From the NCBI GenBank assembly GCA_963277665.1, contig OY728142.1, forward strand, positions 11,794,001 to 11,858,000: 64,000 nucleotides of DNA. The letters are read 5' to 3'. Positions within the stretch are counted from its first letter, which is position 1. Every line of letters starts with the position of its first letter. Shown here in pieces: positions 51,847 through 63,835 of this stretch. The translations under genes and the position numbers were made by a program. The notes beneath the pieces were generated by a model. That model did not search any database, was not told the DNA's origin, and saw only the letters and a program-made list of their open reading frames with translations. This DNA is from Viscum album. Its lineage: Eukaryota; Streptophyta; Magnoliopsida; Santalales; Viscaceae.

Positions 51847-53125
51847 CTTGAGTTTTGCAAGTCCCGAGGAAAATATATTACAAATATGAAATTCGAATCC
51901 CCTTTTCCAAAAACATTTTAATACACATTGCTCACCCAAAGACCTCATACCAAAAAAAATTATGAAACCCATAAAAATCATTTAAAACAAGTTAGGTCCA
52001 TAAGCATATCCCAAGACTAATCTCATTCCTTTTTTCAAATTCACCACCATATTTCATCCAATTTCAATTAAGCCTGATAAAGTGTGGTGCATCACAAAAG
52101 ATATGGGGCACATTTTATTGTTCAAGGGGGAAAAATGGAAGCGCTAGGTGGGAATCACATTACACCTGAAGATGAGTATCTAATTTTTTTTGTTTTTTTT
52201 ATTTTTATTTTATTTTTTAACCACAATAGATATGAAAAGACTAACTCTGGGCAAGACAACTATGGAGTCACAATCCCCAAGTGTTGGATGCCAATCATAT
52301 TGTCAATTCCATTCTCTATAATAGAGATATAAAGCCTAACTCTGGGCAAGACAACTATGGAGTCACGATCTCCAAGTGCCATAGGACATGCATTTGGAAA
52401 AAACATTACTCTATGTGGTCATTATTTTTCAATTTTCTTTTGTTTTTTTTATACTCAAATTAAACTAAAAGTGACCCCAGAACTCTATGCTATAATGAAA
52501 GGGACCCAAGAACTCAAATTTACACCCATGATCCAGTAGACGTGCATTGTGGAATTTTTATTAAGAGGATGAAAATTTAAACTTTGAAAAATCACATCGG
52601 ACAACCTCACTTTCCAAAAACTATGTTCACGAACATAAACTTGCATTAAAATCATAATCAAAGAATGAAAAATTATTTGATATCCAATTTCAGAGTTTGC
52701 AAGGTGTGTTATCCTGTTCAAGGTTAATGGAATTTTTCTTTCTATGCATGTTCTTATTAAAAAAATCATTTTATATTTCATCTCCCCCAACATAGAATAA
52801 CACTATCCCCAATGTTTAATGAAAAGAAAAGATAGAAGGGGGTACGAGTGTAGTTCAAAGAGGAAATTGAAAATGATAAACATGAAACAAATTCACCTGG
52901 TATTTGAAGTTGAAGTTCATGATGCTCCATATTACTCTTTTGATCTCTTGGGGGATGTAGGCACCTCCTTAATCAAATTTGTATCACCCAAAATAGTCCC
53001 GGAACCATACAAAGAAGAACAAACTTGAGAAAACAAACAACACAACCATTTATTTAAAACCAAGTATCAACATTTTTATGGTTTTCCTTGGTTTTTTTTT
53101 ATTTTTTTTATTTTAAAAATCAAAC
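51847..53125 (-). other. Element D interior, 3' portion
   Basis: No gene recognised. It contains a direct duplication of about 50 bp around CTCTGGGCAAGACAACTATGG (about 52243 and 52338). Open frames at 52084-52539 run across this duplication in several frames, so they are not credible genes. Confidence 0.5.
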
Positions 53126-53437
53126 TGATGATACATTGTCTTCTCTATATTTTCTGGGTAAGGTATTACTTAGGGATCACACCGTGTGACATAGATGAAT
53201 ACGGTGCTCCCCTTTCATAACCATCCTTACTGATAAAAGAAGAACATATCAACAATCTATTTTTTTAAATACATACAAAAACATAAAATAAAATAAAATA
53301 AACTAATGATACATTGTCTTCTTTTAAATTTCTGGGTAAGTTATTACTCAAGGATCATAGCACGTGACACGGATGAATATGACACTCCCCTTTCATACCC
53401 ATCGTTACTCATAAAAGAAGATCAGGTCAACAGTCTA
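53126..53437. repeat. Tandem duplication in element D interior (178-bp offset)
   Basis: 53126-53260 and 53304-53437 align, sharing GATACATTGTCTTCT, TTTCTGGGTAAG, ATTACT..GGATCA and CTCCCCTTTCATA. They are separated by AT-rich spacer. Confidence 0.85.
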
Positions 53438-53496
53438 TGGTAATTTGTTATATAAAAAATAATAAAGATGATTCACAATGTTTGGAAACATGAAAA

Positions 53497-53545
53497 CCAT
53501 GGGTTTCCTCCCATGCAGTGCTTTTGTTTAATGTCGTTAGCTCAA
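53497..53545 (-). other. Conserved Athila/Tat non-coding block
   Basis: The minus strand has AGCTAACGACATTAAACAAA, then GCACTGCATGGGAGGAAACC. It resembles the AACGACGTTAAA...GGGAGGCAACCC block found downstream of pol in Athila/Tat elements. Its presence without pol supports a large internal loss. Confidence 0.7.
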
Positions 53546-53875
53546 CATGAACCCCCCAAGTTATCCAATTCCAAAATTCAGAATTTTAATGAAACCATCT
53601 TTCTCCACTTCAACTTGATTGAGATTGATTGTTTTCTTTGATTTCTTGTCATGTAAAAACCCATGTTCAACAATGGGTGTAAAAATCCAAGGAATTTCAT
53701 TAATGGTTGATCTGGTTTCTTCTACAGTCTTTCCTAATATTTCAAGGGTTAACCCCCCTTTGTGGGTTTCATGAGATGAATGAATGACTAATGAAAGGTC
53801 ATGGTTATCACCTATGATGGGATTCCTGAGTGGGGAAGTAAGGACATTGATTTTGAGTTCAAGTAGAATAGGAAA

Positions 53876-54679
53876 TTAAAAAAAAGATAAAAAATTTGAA
53901 TCAAAATCAATTTCATTTTCAAAATTTCCAAACATAATTGGTTCCCTTTGAATTAAATATTCAGCCCCCAAATTTTCTAGATGAGTTTCATGAATGAGTA
54001 TGGATTTTATGTTTGTGATTTCTCCTAACGGTTCAGTGATTGGTGTTTCTGAAAAATAATCATTGGAGAAATATTCCGTACATTCAATCCATGAAGAAAA
54101 ATTTCCATCTTGTGAATTCATGTAATCAATTTCATCATGATTTAAACACTCATTAACAATTCTATCATGTTATTTAGCTTGAATTTCAACATTACCTGAC
54201 CAATTCTATTCATTATCCAACTCTATTTTCCAAGATTTTAAAGTGGGTTCTTTACGAAATTCAAATGAGTAATGTGGGTAACAAGATTCTTCTATAAGTG
54301 ATGTGGAAAGTACATTCTTAGTTGGAATGGGTTCCTCATTAGTCTCAATGTTTTGTATTTCTAATCTCAGTAATGAAACTTATGAATTCATTTTAACCAT
54401 TTTTTCACACAAAGGTTCAAGAATTTTTTCAGGATTATGATTGATAGATGTTTGGAAATCATGAACTTCATTAATTTTGATCTCTTCAATCATCCTCAAG
54501 AGATATGGAAATTGATCCTTTAAATAATCAGCATCCCATTGATTGTTCATGTTATCAAGTATGGGGTATTCATTCAAAGGTTGATCAAAGTAATTGAAAA
54601 AGATTGGTGATTCCCAATGTGAATTCTCTAATTGATTCCATCCTGAGTTTTTGAAAGGATATTGTTGATTAAACTCCAT
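53876..54679 (-). pseudogene. Element D ORF, 267 codons with three in-frame stops
   Basis: One frame runs from the ATG at 54679 to a stop at 53876 with only three internal stops (54380-54382 TAA, 54206-54208 TAG, 54170-54172 TAA) and no frameshift. The two open pieces are 99 and 81 codons. The product would be acidic and rich in Asn, Glu and aromatic residues, opening MEFNQQYPF and containing DQFPYLLRMIEEIK. I recognise no domain. Position after the primer site suggests a gag-like or family-specific protein. AT-richness with so few stops over 268 codons argues that it was once coding. Confidence 0.6.
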
Positions 54680-54817
54680 TGGATTTATTTGTAAATTTGG
54701 AATTGTGATTTTCAGAAACCATAAAAAATAAAGGGGAAAAGAGAAGAGAAACAGAGATAAGAATAGAGAAAATTGGTGCGAGAAAAGAATTCTAGTGTCT
54801 AATATTACTTACTTGGG

Positions 54818-54835
54818 TCCCCGGCAATGACGCCA
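54818..54835 (-). other. Element D primer binding site (TGGCG type)
   Basis: Minus strand TGGCGTCATTGCCGGGGA. The Athila/Tat consensus is close to TGGCGCCGTTGCCGGGGA, usually ascribed to tRNA-Asp or tRNA-Arg. Confidence 0.9.
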
Positions 54836-54844
54836 AAATTTATT

Positions 54845-56619
54845 TGCTCCCAAATTTACCCTACCGGTAAAAGCGGTCGTCGAAGTACAAGTAGAGATCG
54901 AATCCATAGGGACTAAAGAAGAATCCTTGAGAAACTATGATTTATTGATGGATTGGCTATGAAGTGTCCAACTTTGAGGTAGATTTTAATTGGAGAACTA
55001 AAGATATAATTTAAATAACATAGAATAAAAATGACGTGAATTAAAAAATTATTTATGGTGGGTTGAACATAGGGTTTATCTTGGGGTTGATTGGATGAAT
55101 TTATTTTCTTAGAAAATTTCATGCCATTAATTCAATACATATCCAAACAATGAGATAATTCTACCAAATAATTCACCAATTTAATCCCTACACAATTCCA
55201 AGGCCAATCACCAATTCACTTTGAGGATCACTTTAATGAGCACTCAATGGAAATAGATCGCACTAGCACTCAAAATGTTCCATCGTTAAAGTTGGAAAAG
55301 ATGACAAAGAATGTAACTCATCAAATGGAAATCCTAAAATAACTAATAGATTTAAATGTTAAGTACATGAAATAACATTCAATACCTCAACATACTACTC
55401 CCTTGGATAAAACCTTAAGAGGTTAGCCCTCCATTGATGCTATTCTACCAATGGAAGTGGGATGTAGCCTTATGGGGGCAGAATTAAAGAAGAAGAAAAT
55501 TATTAAAAGGGCGAACACTCCATAGTTGTGCGATTGAAATCACAAGTGCTGGTGTGAATAATTTCACACCTTGATTCAATGGTATCAATGTGTGAAGAGA
55601 AGTAAAATAAAAATTGGAGAATAAAAAGAATAAATTTTATTAAAATACTAAATGTGAAAGAAAAAACTTACATTAGATGATTTGTCGATGCGATTACAAA
55701 ATGAAAGCGGGAAATTACAATTGAAAGAAATACAATGGATGAAATAAAAAATTCAATTGAAAGAAAAAATATTAGATGCCTATTAACTTTACCACCATCT
55801 CCTTATATAGTAATATTTAGGAGCCTTAGATTATCGCCCAAATAATAAATTCACCCCCAACAATTAATAGAGTCAAAAGGAGGGTGAAGAATCAAAAGGA
55901 AATTTACGTTTCGAAGTTGACCCGGAATACTGTCCAGATTCATCCCACATTTGGATGTTCGAGTGTGACATTAAATATTTCCGAATTATCATAGGTCGTA
56001 GAAGAAAAATATCTTCTTCCATGTGTTCTCTAGCAGATGTCCAAATTTCAAGTCATTTTCTACATCTGTTTGAAAGATATTTCTGAAATGGTGAGAAGAA
56101 TTTATGGGCGCTCATAACGGTCCCACCATTTAAATGTAAACTTCAGATCCATATATCACCAGGAAAACTTCAGAATTAGCTCTAGAAACAGTTGAATAAA
56201 ATTATCCTCATAATTGTTTCGTTATACTGTAAAAAATTTAGCTTCATTAGGCTTGGTTTGGGGGCCCCCATATTGGATTGATGGGCCTTAGGCCCATTAT
56301 GCTTTTTCCAGCAAATGTCTGCATTTAGGCGAAAAAATCTCCATCTTCCCTTGGGATTCATCCATCGGACTTACAAGATAAAATGTTCATAATAAAGTGT
56401 TGAATCATATACCAAAATATCAAATTCATAAAATGAATATAATTGTTTCCACAAATAGATGAATGATTGGGCCCAATTTTCATTTTAAACTTGAATTGCA
56501 TTTATGATGAGAAATGAAGTTCTATTTAAGTAATGCAATGAAAACAATGTTTATGTACTTTGGGAAAATAAATATAAAGATATTAACAATGAATATTAGC
56601 CACTTTTAGTAACTAATCA
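54845..56619 (-). repeat. Element D 5' LTR (1775 bp)
   Basis: Partner of 50060-51836. It starts TGCTCCCAAATTT on the plus strand, where the other copy reads TATTCCCAAATTT. Confidence 0.9.
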
Positions 56620-56830
56620 CCTCCCAACGAGTTCTCACAGCCTAAAAACCTAGAGGAAACCTTTTTTCCATAATAAACTCTAATTATAAAGAAAATATCA
56701 CACATACCTCAAGCATAAAGACACTAATACACCATAAATAAGATTATATAAGCCATTTATGTGACATTAAATAGTTTTAACCATCACCCAATTCCAAATT
56801 CCGCCATTCCTTCCTTACTTTTCACACCCA
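56620..56830. repeat. Possible extra piece of element D interior
   Basis: After the right LTR the text CCTCCCAACGAGTTCTCACA resembles the sequence after the left LTR (CCCCCCAACTTGAGTTTTGC), and weak similarity follows for about 200 bp. If real, D was part of an LTR-interior-LTR-interior chain. Alternatively CCTCC here and at 50051-50055 is a 5-bp target duplication. Confidence 0.35.
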
Positions 56831-59027
56831 TGGTTCCATTTGTAGGTACGGGTTTTATAATTTATTAAATTTCGTTATTGTACATTATTTTTGGTATTTT
56901 CCTTATAAAATTTGAATGTTTTGAATGTCATTATGTGTCTAATGGTTCATTAATGGTTAGTAACAATCGTTTAGAGAGACCTTGTAGAAGACTGTAGTAA
57001 ATTAATAAAAAATTCACATGGTTGGGGTATTGTTTTCTTAATTATATTAACAATCCATGTAGCTTTTTCTAGGTGAGATAATTCCATCAACATGGTTAGT
57101 TCATGGTTTTGAAAACCTTTCTGCTAAATCACGTGGGCTACGCAGATCTTTTAAAATATTAATTTTCTATTATACCGTTCAATTTTATTTCCCTTACTAA
57201 GCTTCAATTTTCTCATTTTTGACATATCCCTTCTACAAATCAAGATCACCTCACCACCACCATATGCCTCGATCTTAATTAGTTTATCCTCACAATGAAT
57301 TAATAAATCAGTTTTAATTGATACACCTCATCTATCTTGTCTATTTTATCTCTTTTATAATGGTTTTATTTCTACCATAATGACATGGTGGATTGGGGTA
57401 TTCCATTGCCGAATTTATTTATATGTGTTCTGATATTTAGGATCATTTATATTCTTATAGAGGTCCTTTTTTCCATTTTCTAGTGAATTTCACCTAGCTA
57501 TCAATGGATTTATTTAGAAATGGTAGTTGGTTTCATAATTTTCCTTTACATTAATAATAATGGATGATTTCTTACTTTCAAAGCATATTTTAATTGTTTT
57601 GAAGAGTTTTTTGTTATCTTTCAAAGCTCTTATATATTCATTTGTTTTGAAATTTTAAATCTTTTCTTTTGATGATTAAGGCTACCTAATGGGAATTATT
57701 GTGATTATTTAAAGGGGGATTCTTGTATAGTGTTTGATAAAATAACCTATTTAAATGTTTTAATTAATAAAATGGTAACTATTTAAAAGGGGATAAAATG
57801 GGAGCTTTGGTATATAAGTGTGAGGAATAGAACTAAAATTAATAGGTAGGACATAACATGCCAAATATTGGATTCATGCTACAAGACTACCAATATTATT
57901 TGATGATATATCAAGGAGAAACATTTAGGGTAGCCACTTCCCACATGGGATTTTTATTACTCTTAATAGTGGATGATGAAAATTGTTTACGATTGGTTAA
58001 ATAATATTCTTGTGTGAGGATCCTAGGATTCTCTAACCTTATATACCTTTGGGATTAAATATTGTGATGGATTTTATATGTTCTACTTCATTAGTTTCCT
58101 TTTATTACAAAATATGTTATAAAATAGTTCACAGTGTTGTTTTTAAAATACTAAAAATTCATTTTACAATTTTAAAATTTACACTATAATTATAGGTATT
58201 ATTTAACAAATATTGATTATGAAAGGAATGAAAGGGTCATATTGGGAAAGTTTTTATGACGCCCTGCATACACCCAATGGATATCTGTAGACCATGTTTT
58301 AGAAGATACAGGTAAAGGAAAGGAACCTATTGGTATAAATAAGTATTATTATTAGTGGATCATGGCTGATAGTGGGGACATGGTAGGACATACCACTCAT
58401 TTAATAAGGATATTTTTATTAGTTTTTGTTTTATTTTAGTTATTGTACTTATAGTATATTTATATATCACCTAATTGGATTCCCATCCTCCCCCTTTTGT
58501 ATATGTACACAGTTTACTCTCTCCTTTAGTTATAAAAAGGGTGTTATTTATATTTTCATTTTTGGTTGTTTTAAACTCCATAGGATTTCAATCATGCTTC
58601 TGCTTATTTTTTATTTATTATTTCTATTCCCTATATTTGAGAGAAATAATTACTATGATATGGAAAGGTTATACTTGTTCCTTATTTATGAACCATTTTA
58701 AAACTTATATTTGGGAAACAATTCTATAAGGTGATTCCTGATTCACATTAACTAGTTTCTCATCCATAGTTATAATGATTTTACTTCAATGTATTTCATG
58801 GGCTATCTTGGGTACCTAGTTTAGGATCAACATAAGTTAGTTCAGGATAATAATGGACCTACAAAATCTAACTTACGATATCCAGAACACATATTAATAC
58901 TAAAGATGACCCTAGTCCCCTAACATATTGATTAACATCCACACCCACATATTGATGATGTCATTGAGTAATACATCATTACTTACAATAAGTTAAAACA
59001 CTCTCTCTATGTCTTATAGGATCTTAG
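56831..59027. other. Unassigned AT-rich stretch
   Basis: No gene or repeat partner within the window. TATGACGCCCTGCATACACC at about 58256 looks like a decayed gypsy LTR start (TGTGACGCCC), but no matching end was found. Open frames at 58426-58729 overlap in two frames and have no recognisable similarity. Confidence 0.4.
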
Positions 59028-62000
59028 TGTCACGACCCGTCCCTCAGGGCCTGCGTTGTGACTACCCCATGCCCGCCTTCCATAGGGCAGGGGTTGGTGA
59101 CTAGCATGGAAAATGTATTTTCCTAAAATGGGAAGGCATTTCCTTTAAACGTATAAACACATAGACCAGGTACAAAATAAGAGAAAACCTCATAAAATAA
59201 CTGATGAATGTAAAATTGTGAACTAAAGAATAATGGGCCAGAATTCAATCTGAACTAAAAAAAATATAGAAAAATGTAAAAACAGCTCCTAAGGTTGTCC
59301 ATCGAGGATCTTACCTGAAGGGTAGGTACAACTCATCACTATGACTCTTCACGTCAACCAGTCACCTCTATGAACTCTGTAGTCTGGGCTTCCTATCCTC
59401 AGTCAAAGATGTCCATCATTTGCATAAGACAGAACAAGGTACATGTGGAGCCCATGTAGGGGTGAGTATAACAATACCTAGTAGGGACCCCGAGACCCCC
59501 GAGGGTCTCCCAAAATTCCAAAAAAGGAAAAACCATAAAGCACCATCTAAATAATGATGCACAATTTAAAATACAACTCACCCCAGGTATATAACTTAAT
59601 GAGCAAAAATAATGATGTTTATTCATAGAGATAAATCATCTTATTCTTTTGAGATGTTCCACTGCTCAACCACGAAGAAGTCGTTCCAATACCGATCCAC
59701 ACAGATTCATATGACACTGATTTACACAGGATCGTAAGTCACTGATCCATGAAGGGTCACTCTAGGGCTAGTCATCATCGGTTCATGATACTGCTGATCC
59801 ACGTAGGGTCGTATGTCGTCAATCCACATAGGGTCATAAGTTTATGATCCATGACGGGACTCTCTAACAATGGTCCGCGTCAGGTCATGCTACTGATGAT
59901 CCACATGGGGTCGTAAGTCTTCGATCTACACAGGGTCATATATTGTTGATCCATGATGGGATTCTCCAAGTCTAGACCTCGTCGGTTCATGCTACTGCTG
60001 ATCCAAATAGGTTCATAAGTCATTGATCCACACATGGTCACTAGTCGCTCTTCAATTGACAGCTAGCCATAGGATTCCTGTACTTGGTGCGCTTGATTTA
60101 TGTGGATTCTGATTTTCATGGCATCATTCATACCTCAATTTCTACTAAGTCCCCCGAAATGTAACCTGAAGAACTGCCAAGTCGTAAGGGATCCAACGCA
60201 ACAGATGGTGCATCAATCAGAAGCTCGGTCTATATGTTATAGGAAAATTAGTACCAGGGCCCAATTGGATTTGAGTCTGATTCAACCTAGACAAACATCA
60301 ACTTTCTCCGAAACCAATATGAAGTATCTCAAATGTACCACCTCATCCTAAAGGTTCTATCCCTGTAGACGGTTCATCAAATAGAAGTCTGGTTTAGAAG
60401 ATACTCAGTTTTAGTGAAACAGGACCGATGGAGTCCGATAGGGGTCTGGCCCAGCCGGCCTATTGGGACGGCGGGTCTAGCCTAGCTTGCGAACCCAGCT
60501 GGCTGACTAGGTGCGGCTTGTGCTCCACTGAACTGATGAAGTCCTTTCGGTTCCTCCAAAAGTGGTGCTATCCTAGCACCGCTTTAGCTGATCGGTCCAT
60601 GTGGATTAGTCAATGGTGGGACCCACATGCATGGGTCCACCTACTACCATAGATAGTGCTGTGACGCCACCTCCGCGGTAGCCCGATGGTCGTCTCTTCC
60701 TCCTCCACAGCATGCTTCCGCCTACTCTACAGCGTGCCTCTGACACTGGTGACCCGACATATTGTTCACTGGACCACTGGATGTGCTTCGGTGGTCTTTT
60801 ATTCATCTTGTCTAGGCCTACGGGCCTCCTGGGATGTCGCCTTCACTACGTGGCACTTGAAAATGGCTTGTCTCCATGTTCATTGGTCTTCCTTGAAGAA
60901 CACACCAATAAAAAGTTCAATAGTGGGTCTGAGCCTTGTTTGGTTCGGCCCGCACCAACCTCATTAGAGTTAAAAAACAAGGGTGAAATAATAATCATTA
61001 TAATATTAAATAAACCCCCCAAAAAACACAACAACAACCTTCCGAAAAAACGAATTAGTAGTGGATCAACCTGTTATTCGTTTGATCCACATTATTCGTA
61101 TTATTAATGAATGGGGAATATAAAATCATTTAAATCATGTAAACAAATAAACACTTACCTCGGAATGGTGTTTAGGATGAAGGAGAAGATTCACATTCAT
61201 TTTCGTTTGACGGTCTTCACCGCTTGTCGATCCCATGTTCGATTCCTCCAATGATCTTCGCTCGATCACCACTCTGTTTTGGAGATAAAAGTTATCATCA
61301 TCACAACAGAGGACACTCCCGCGGTTATCAAATTGCTTCGCAATGATTTGATTAAATAAAAATAAACCACTCATTATACATTCATCAATGTGGTTCATTA
61401 TTGAACTATAATCAATGATCCATTAATCCCACAAGAATCGTGGGTACATAACAAGAGGATCAATTCATTAAATGATCCTCATTAATTGATTGTCGTTACA
61501 CTATGGTTCTGCTAACATCTTCTCAACAGTGGAAGAAAGAGAATAAAATAACTTATAGTTATTTTTTTCAAAATTCCAAAAAAAACATTTCATCTAGCCC
61601 TTACCTGTCAAAGTTAAGCTTCGCATTAGAGAATCCTGGTGCCGAGAGTTCTATGGTGTCCTCATTTTCTTAATTCATGTTCTAGTTCAAAATATAGAAA
61701 TCTCTGCTCGCATGTTTACTGAATTTACATTTTAAAAAGTTCAAAAAGTATTAATAGTCACTCTAACCCGTGCCAATCAAGGTTAGGCTTCACCTAATGA
61801 GAAAATTCCCTCATGAGATCAGAAGTTATCTTGGATTTCCAATCTGAGTTACCTTTTAGGAGTTATAAAGATTTGAAAACAAAATAATTGTTACTTATTT
61901 ATTTTATTTTTGTCCAAAAAAATAACTTCCATTGTTGGCCCGTGCTGGCCAATGTTAGGGTCTTCCAAAGTAAAGAATACCCTCACAAGTTTAGTGATGG

Positions 62001-62380
62001 TCTCAGATTTGTAATCTGAGTCGCCATTTGTGAGTTATAATCATTTGAAAAATAAAATAATTTTATTTAATTATTTTCTTTATAGTTATTCCATTATTGG
62101 GTTTTCTCTCTGCAAGCGTTCACTGACTAAAATTAAGTCACGCTTAGGGAAAAACCACAATCATGAATGAAATGTTTCCCTAATATTTCTTATCTGAGCA
62201 ACCATTTAAGAGTTTTTTCACTTTTTCACAGAAACTACTCACACACGCTATTTAAATCTTAACATTTTTCGACAGATCATTCTGGGCACTCCGGTACTCA
62301 GAATCACATTCCGTCAAATTTCACAGCTTTGAAATAATTGCATATAATTAAAAAAAAAATTGAAATTTTGGGACATTACA
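59028..62380 (-). repeat. Element E 3' LTR (3353 bp)
   Basis: Plus strand TGTCACGACCCG at 59028 and GGGACATTACA ending at 62380 give an LTR with TG/CA ends. No second copy is in the window, so the left end rests on the terminal motif. Contains a 102-bp tandem array and a GC-rich part at about 60420-60960. Open frames inside (59399-61398) overlap in several frames and on both strands and show no similarity I know. Confidence 0.8.
59690..60049. repeat. Tandem array in element E LTR, 102-bp period
   Basis: Three full units begin GATCCATGA at 59744, 59846 and 59948, each 102 bp, with a partial unit before. Each unit contains shorter repeats of GATCCACATAGGGTCGTAAG roughly every 25 bp, so the array has a higher-order structure. 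Confidence 0.9.
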
Positions 62381-62395
62381 TTCTCCCCACCTTAG
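62381..62395 (-). other. Element E polypurine tract
   Basis: Minus strand TAAGGTGGGGAGAA immediately before TGTAATGTCCC, the standard arrangement at the end of chromovirus pol. Confidence 0.9.
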
Positions 62396-62409
62396 GGATT
62401 TATAGCCTC

Positions 62410-63225
62410 GAAAGCCAAAACAAAGGCCAGTCAAACAAATGAGGGTAATGAGCATGATTCCAAGCCTCCCACTCCCTTGTGCTCTCCTAGAGATTCCTAT
62501 GTTGCCACAAAATGTGAACCAAAGGAATCTGCCATCCATGAAGGACCCACTCCTATTGATCCTCTATCTCCACCAAGAACTCCACAAATGTCACCCCATT
62601 GTCAAAGTCTAGATATCTATAGTCAATGACATGCGATGGACCATGCACGTACCTCCTTAGCTATGACATGTGAATAACATCATGCACCCAGTGCATCCAT
62701 GGGGGAAGAGCTAGGTGGTACACCACCTCACCAACTTTTCTGAGGATCTGAAAAAAAAGGTCCAATGAACCTCATAGATTGCTTTCCACCTCGAACAAAT
62801 CTCCACAATCCCTGACAGGTTAAGAACTGAAGGGAAACATGGTTACTCTCAACGAACTCCATGGGTTCTCATCTCCTATTGGCATACGACATTTGTCTAC
62901 TATGTGTAGTCTTCATCTACTCTTGGATGATATGCACTATCTTAGTGGTATCCTGTACCAATTCTGAACTCGTGAGTGTTGAATCCCCTGGGTTTGTCCA
63001 GTATAGAGGTGATCTGTATAGCTTCCCATACAAGGCCTCAAATAGTTCCATTCCAATGGTGGAGTGATATCTATTGTTCTACGAAAACTCCACTAGTGGT
63101 AGGTGGTCCTCCCAACTGTGACCAAAATCCATGACACAAGTACAAAGCATGTCCTCCAAGGCCTGTATGGTCTACTCCGTATAACCATCTGTCTTGGGGT
63201 AGAAGATATCCTCAAGTGTGTTGGA
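62410..63225 (-). pseudogene. Element E integrase C-terminal part and chromodomain-like tail (broken)
   Basis: The minus strand from about 63220 gives [17 protein letters not shown], matching the HPQTDGQ.ERTIQ.LEDMLR block. Next come [19 protein letters not shown] and LYGKLYRSPLYWTNPGD, RFIGPF, LALPPWMHWVHDVIHMS, LRRYVHGPSHVID, then PLVHILWQHRNL and HAHYPHLFD. These follow the order of Tekay/Del integrases with a chromodomain-like tail. Several stops and frame changes. Plus-strand open frame 62861-63067 is antisense. Confidence 0.85.
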
Positions 63226-63722
63226 ACCTAATTCTTAGCTTTCACTTGCTGACAAGTGTGGCATCGTGGAATGAACTGGGCCAACACATTCTTCACCCTT
63301 GGCCACCAGTAATGACATTAGAGATCCTGGTACAACCTTGTCACGCCAGGATGTACCAAAAAAGGGTAATTATGGAACCCCCTTGACACCTCATCCCACA
63401 ATGTCACTAGTACAAAGGTGTGTCCAATAAAAAAGGATGGCATTCCCCCCACCTATCAAAAATCCATCAAGAGAAATTACTAAGGATATCTTAGCACATA
63501 GGGCCACACAATCAACATCCAAAAGTTGTGCCTCCCAAACTCACTGAAGGAGTGGGGGAGTGATAGTCATAGGCTGGAGGAATGATGGTCCATCAATATC
63601 CATGATGAATATCGACATTATGGCTAGATGCTATTTCGCCTCACTCAATAGCTATCAACTAGACCACTTGCTGAGCATGTCTACCACCATGTCCCCCTTC
63701 GAAGGAGTATATACTATCTCAA
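63226..63722 (-). pseudogene. Element E RNase H end and integrase zinc-binding domain (broken)
   Basis: From 63722 the frame reads YTPSKGDMVVDMLSKW, matching the RNase H end Y.PGK.NVVADALSR. Then come VWEAQLLDVDCVAL and HYWWPRVKNVLAQFI, and finally CHTCQQVKA near 63250, the CC half of the HHCC zinc-binding domain. Within about 15 codons it jumps to the HPQTDG-like block, so the integrase core with the first two catalytic aspartates is missing. Plus-strand open frame 63560-63820 is antisense. Confidence 0.8.
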
Positions 63723-63835
63723 GATCATGTCTAGGAGAAACTCCAACCATCAACACTATCTCAACTACCATAAGTCCTACATTCTCATTTCCATCCATGG
63801 GAAACGCTACGCCTTTTTAACTAATTGATGTGCCC

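Larger units (their letters stand above)
50056..56619 (-). mobile_element. Athila/Tat-like non-autonomous LTR retrotransposon (D)
   Basis: LTRs of about 1.78 kb (50060-51836 and 54845-56619) flank 3.0 kb. On the minus strand a TGGCGTCATTGCCGGGGA primer site lies just after the 5' LTR, as in the Athila/Tat group. The interior holds a 267-codon frame broken by three stops, two internal duplications, and the block GACATTAAACAAAAGCACTG with GGGAGGAAACCC, which in Athila/Tat elements lies after pol. No protease, RT or integrase is present, so D is a deletion derivative or a non-autonomous family. The 3' LTR begins TGATTAGTCAC next to a C-rich (minus G-rich) tract. Confidence 0.85.

Noticed and set aside
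53281..53302. AAAATA simple repeat, also near 45007-45032
   Set aside because: Ordinary AT-rich simple sequence without further signal.
58256..59027. Possible solo LTR starting TATGACGCCC
   Set aside because: Only the start motif is suggestive; no matching end, partner or target duplication was found.
60100..61107. Longest open frames (83-131 codons) in the GC-rich part of the E LTR
   Set aside because: They overlap in several frames and on both strands, lie within a recognised LTR and show no domain. Higher GC alone lengthens chance frames.
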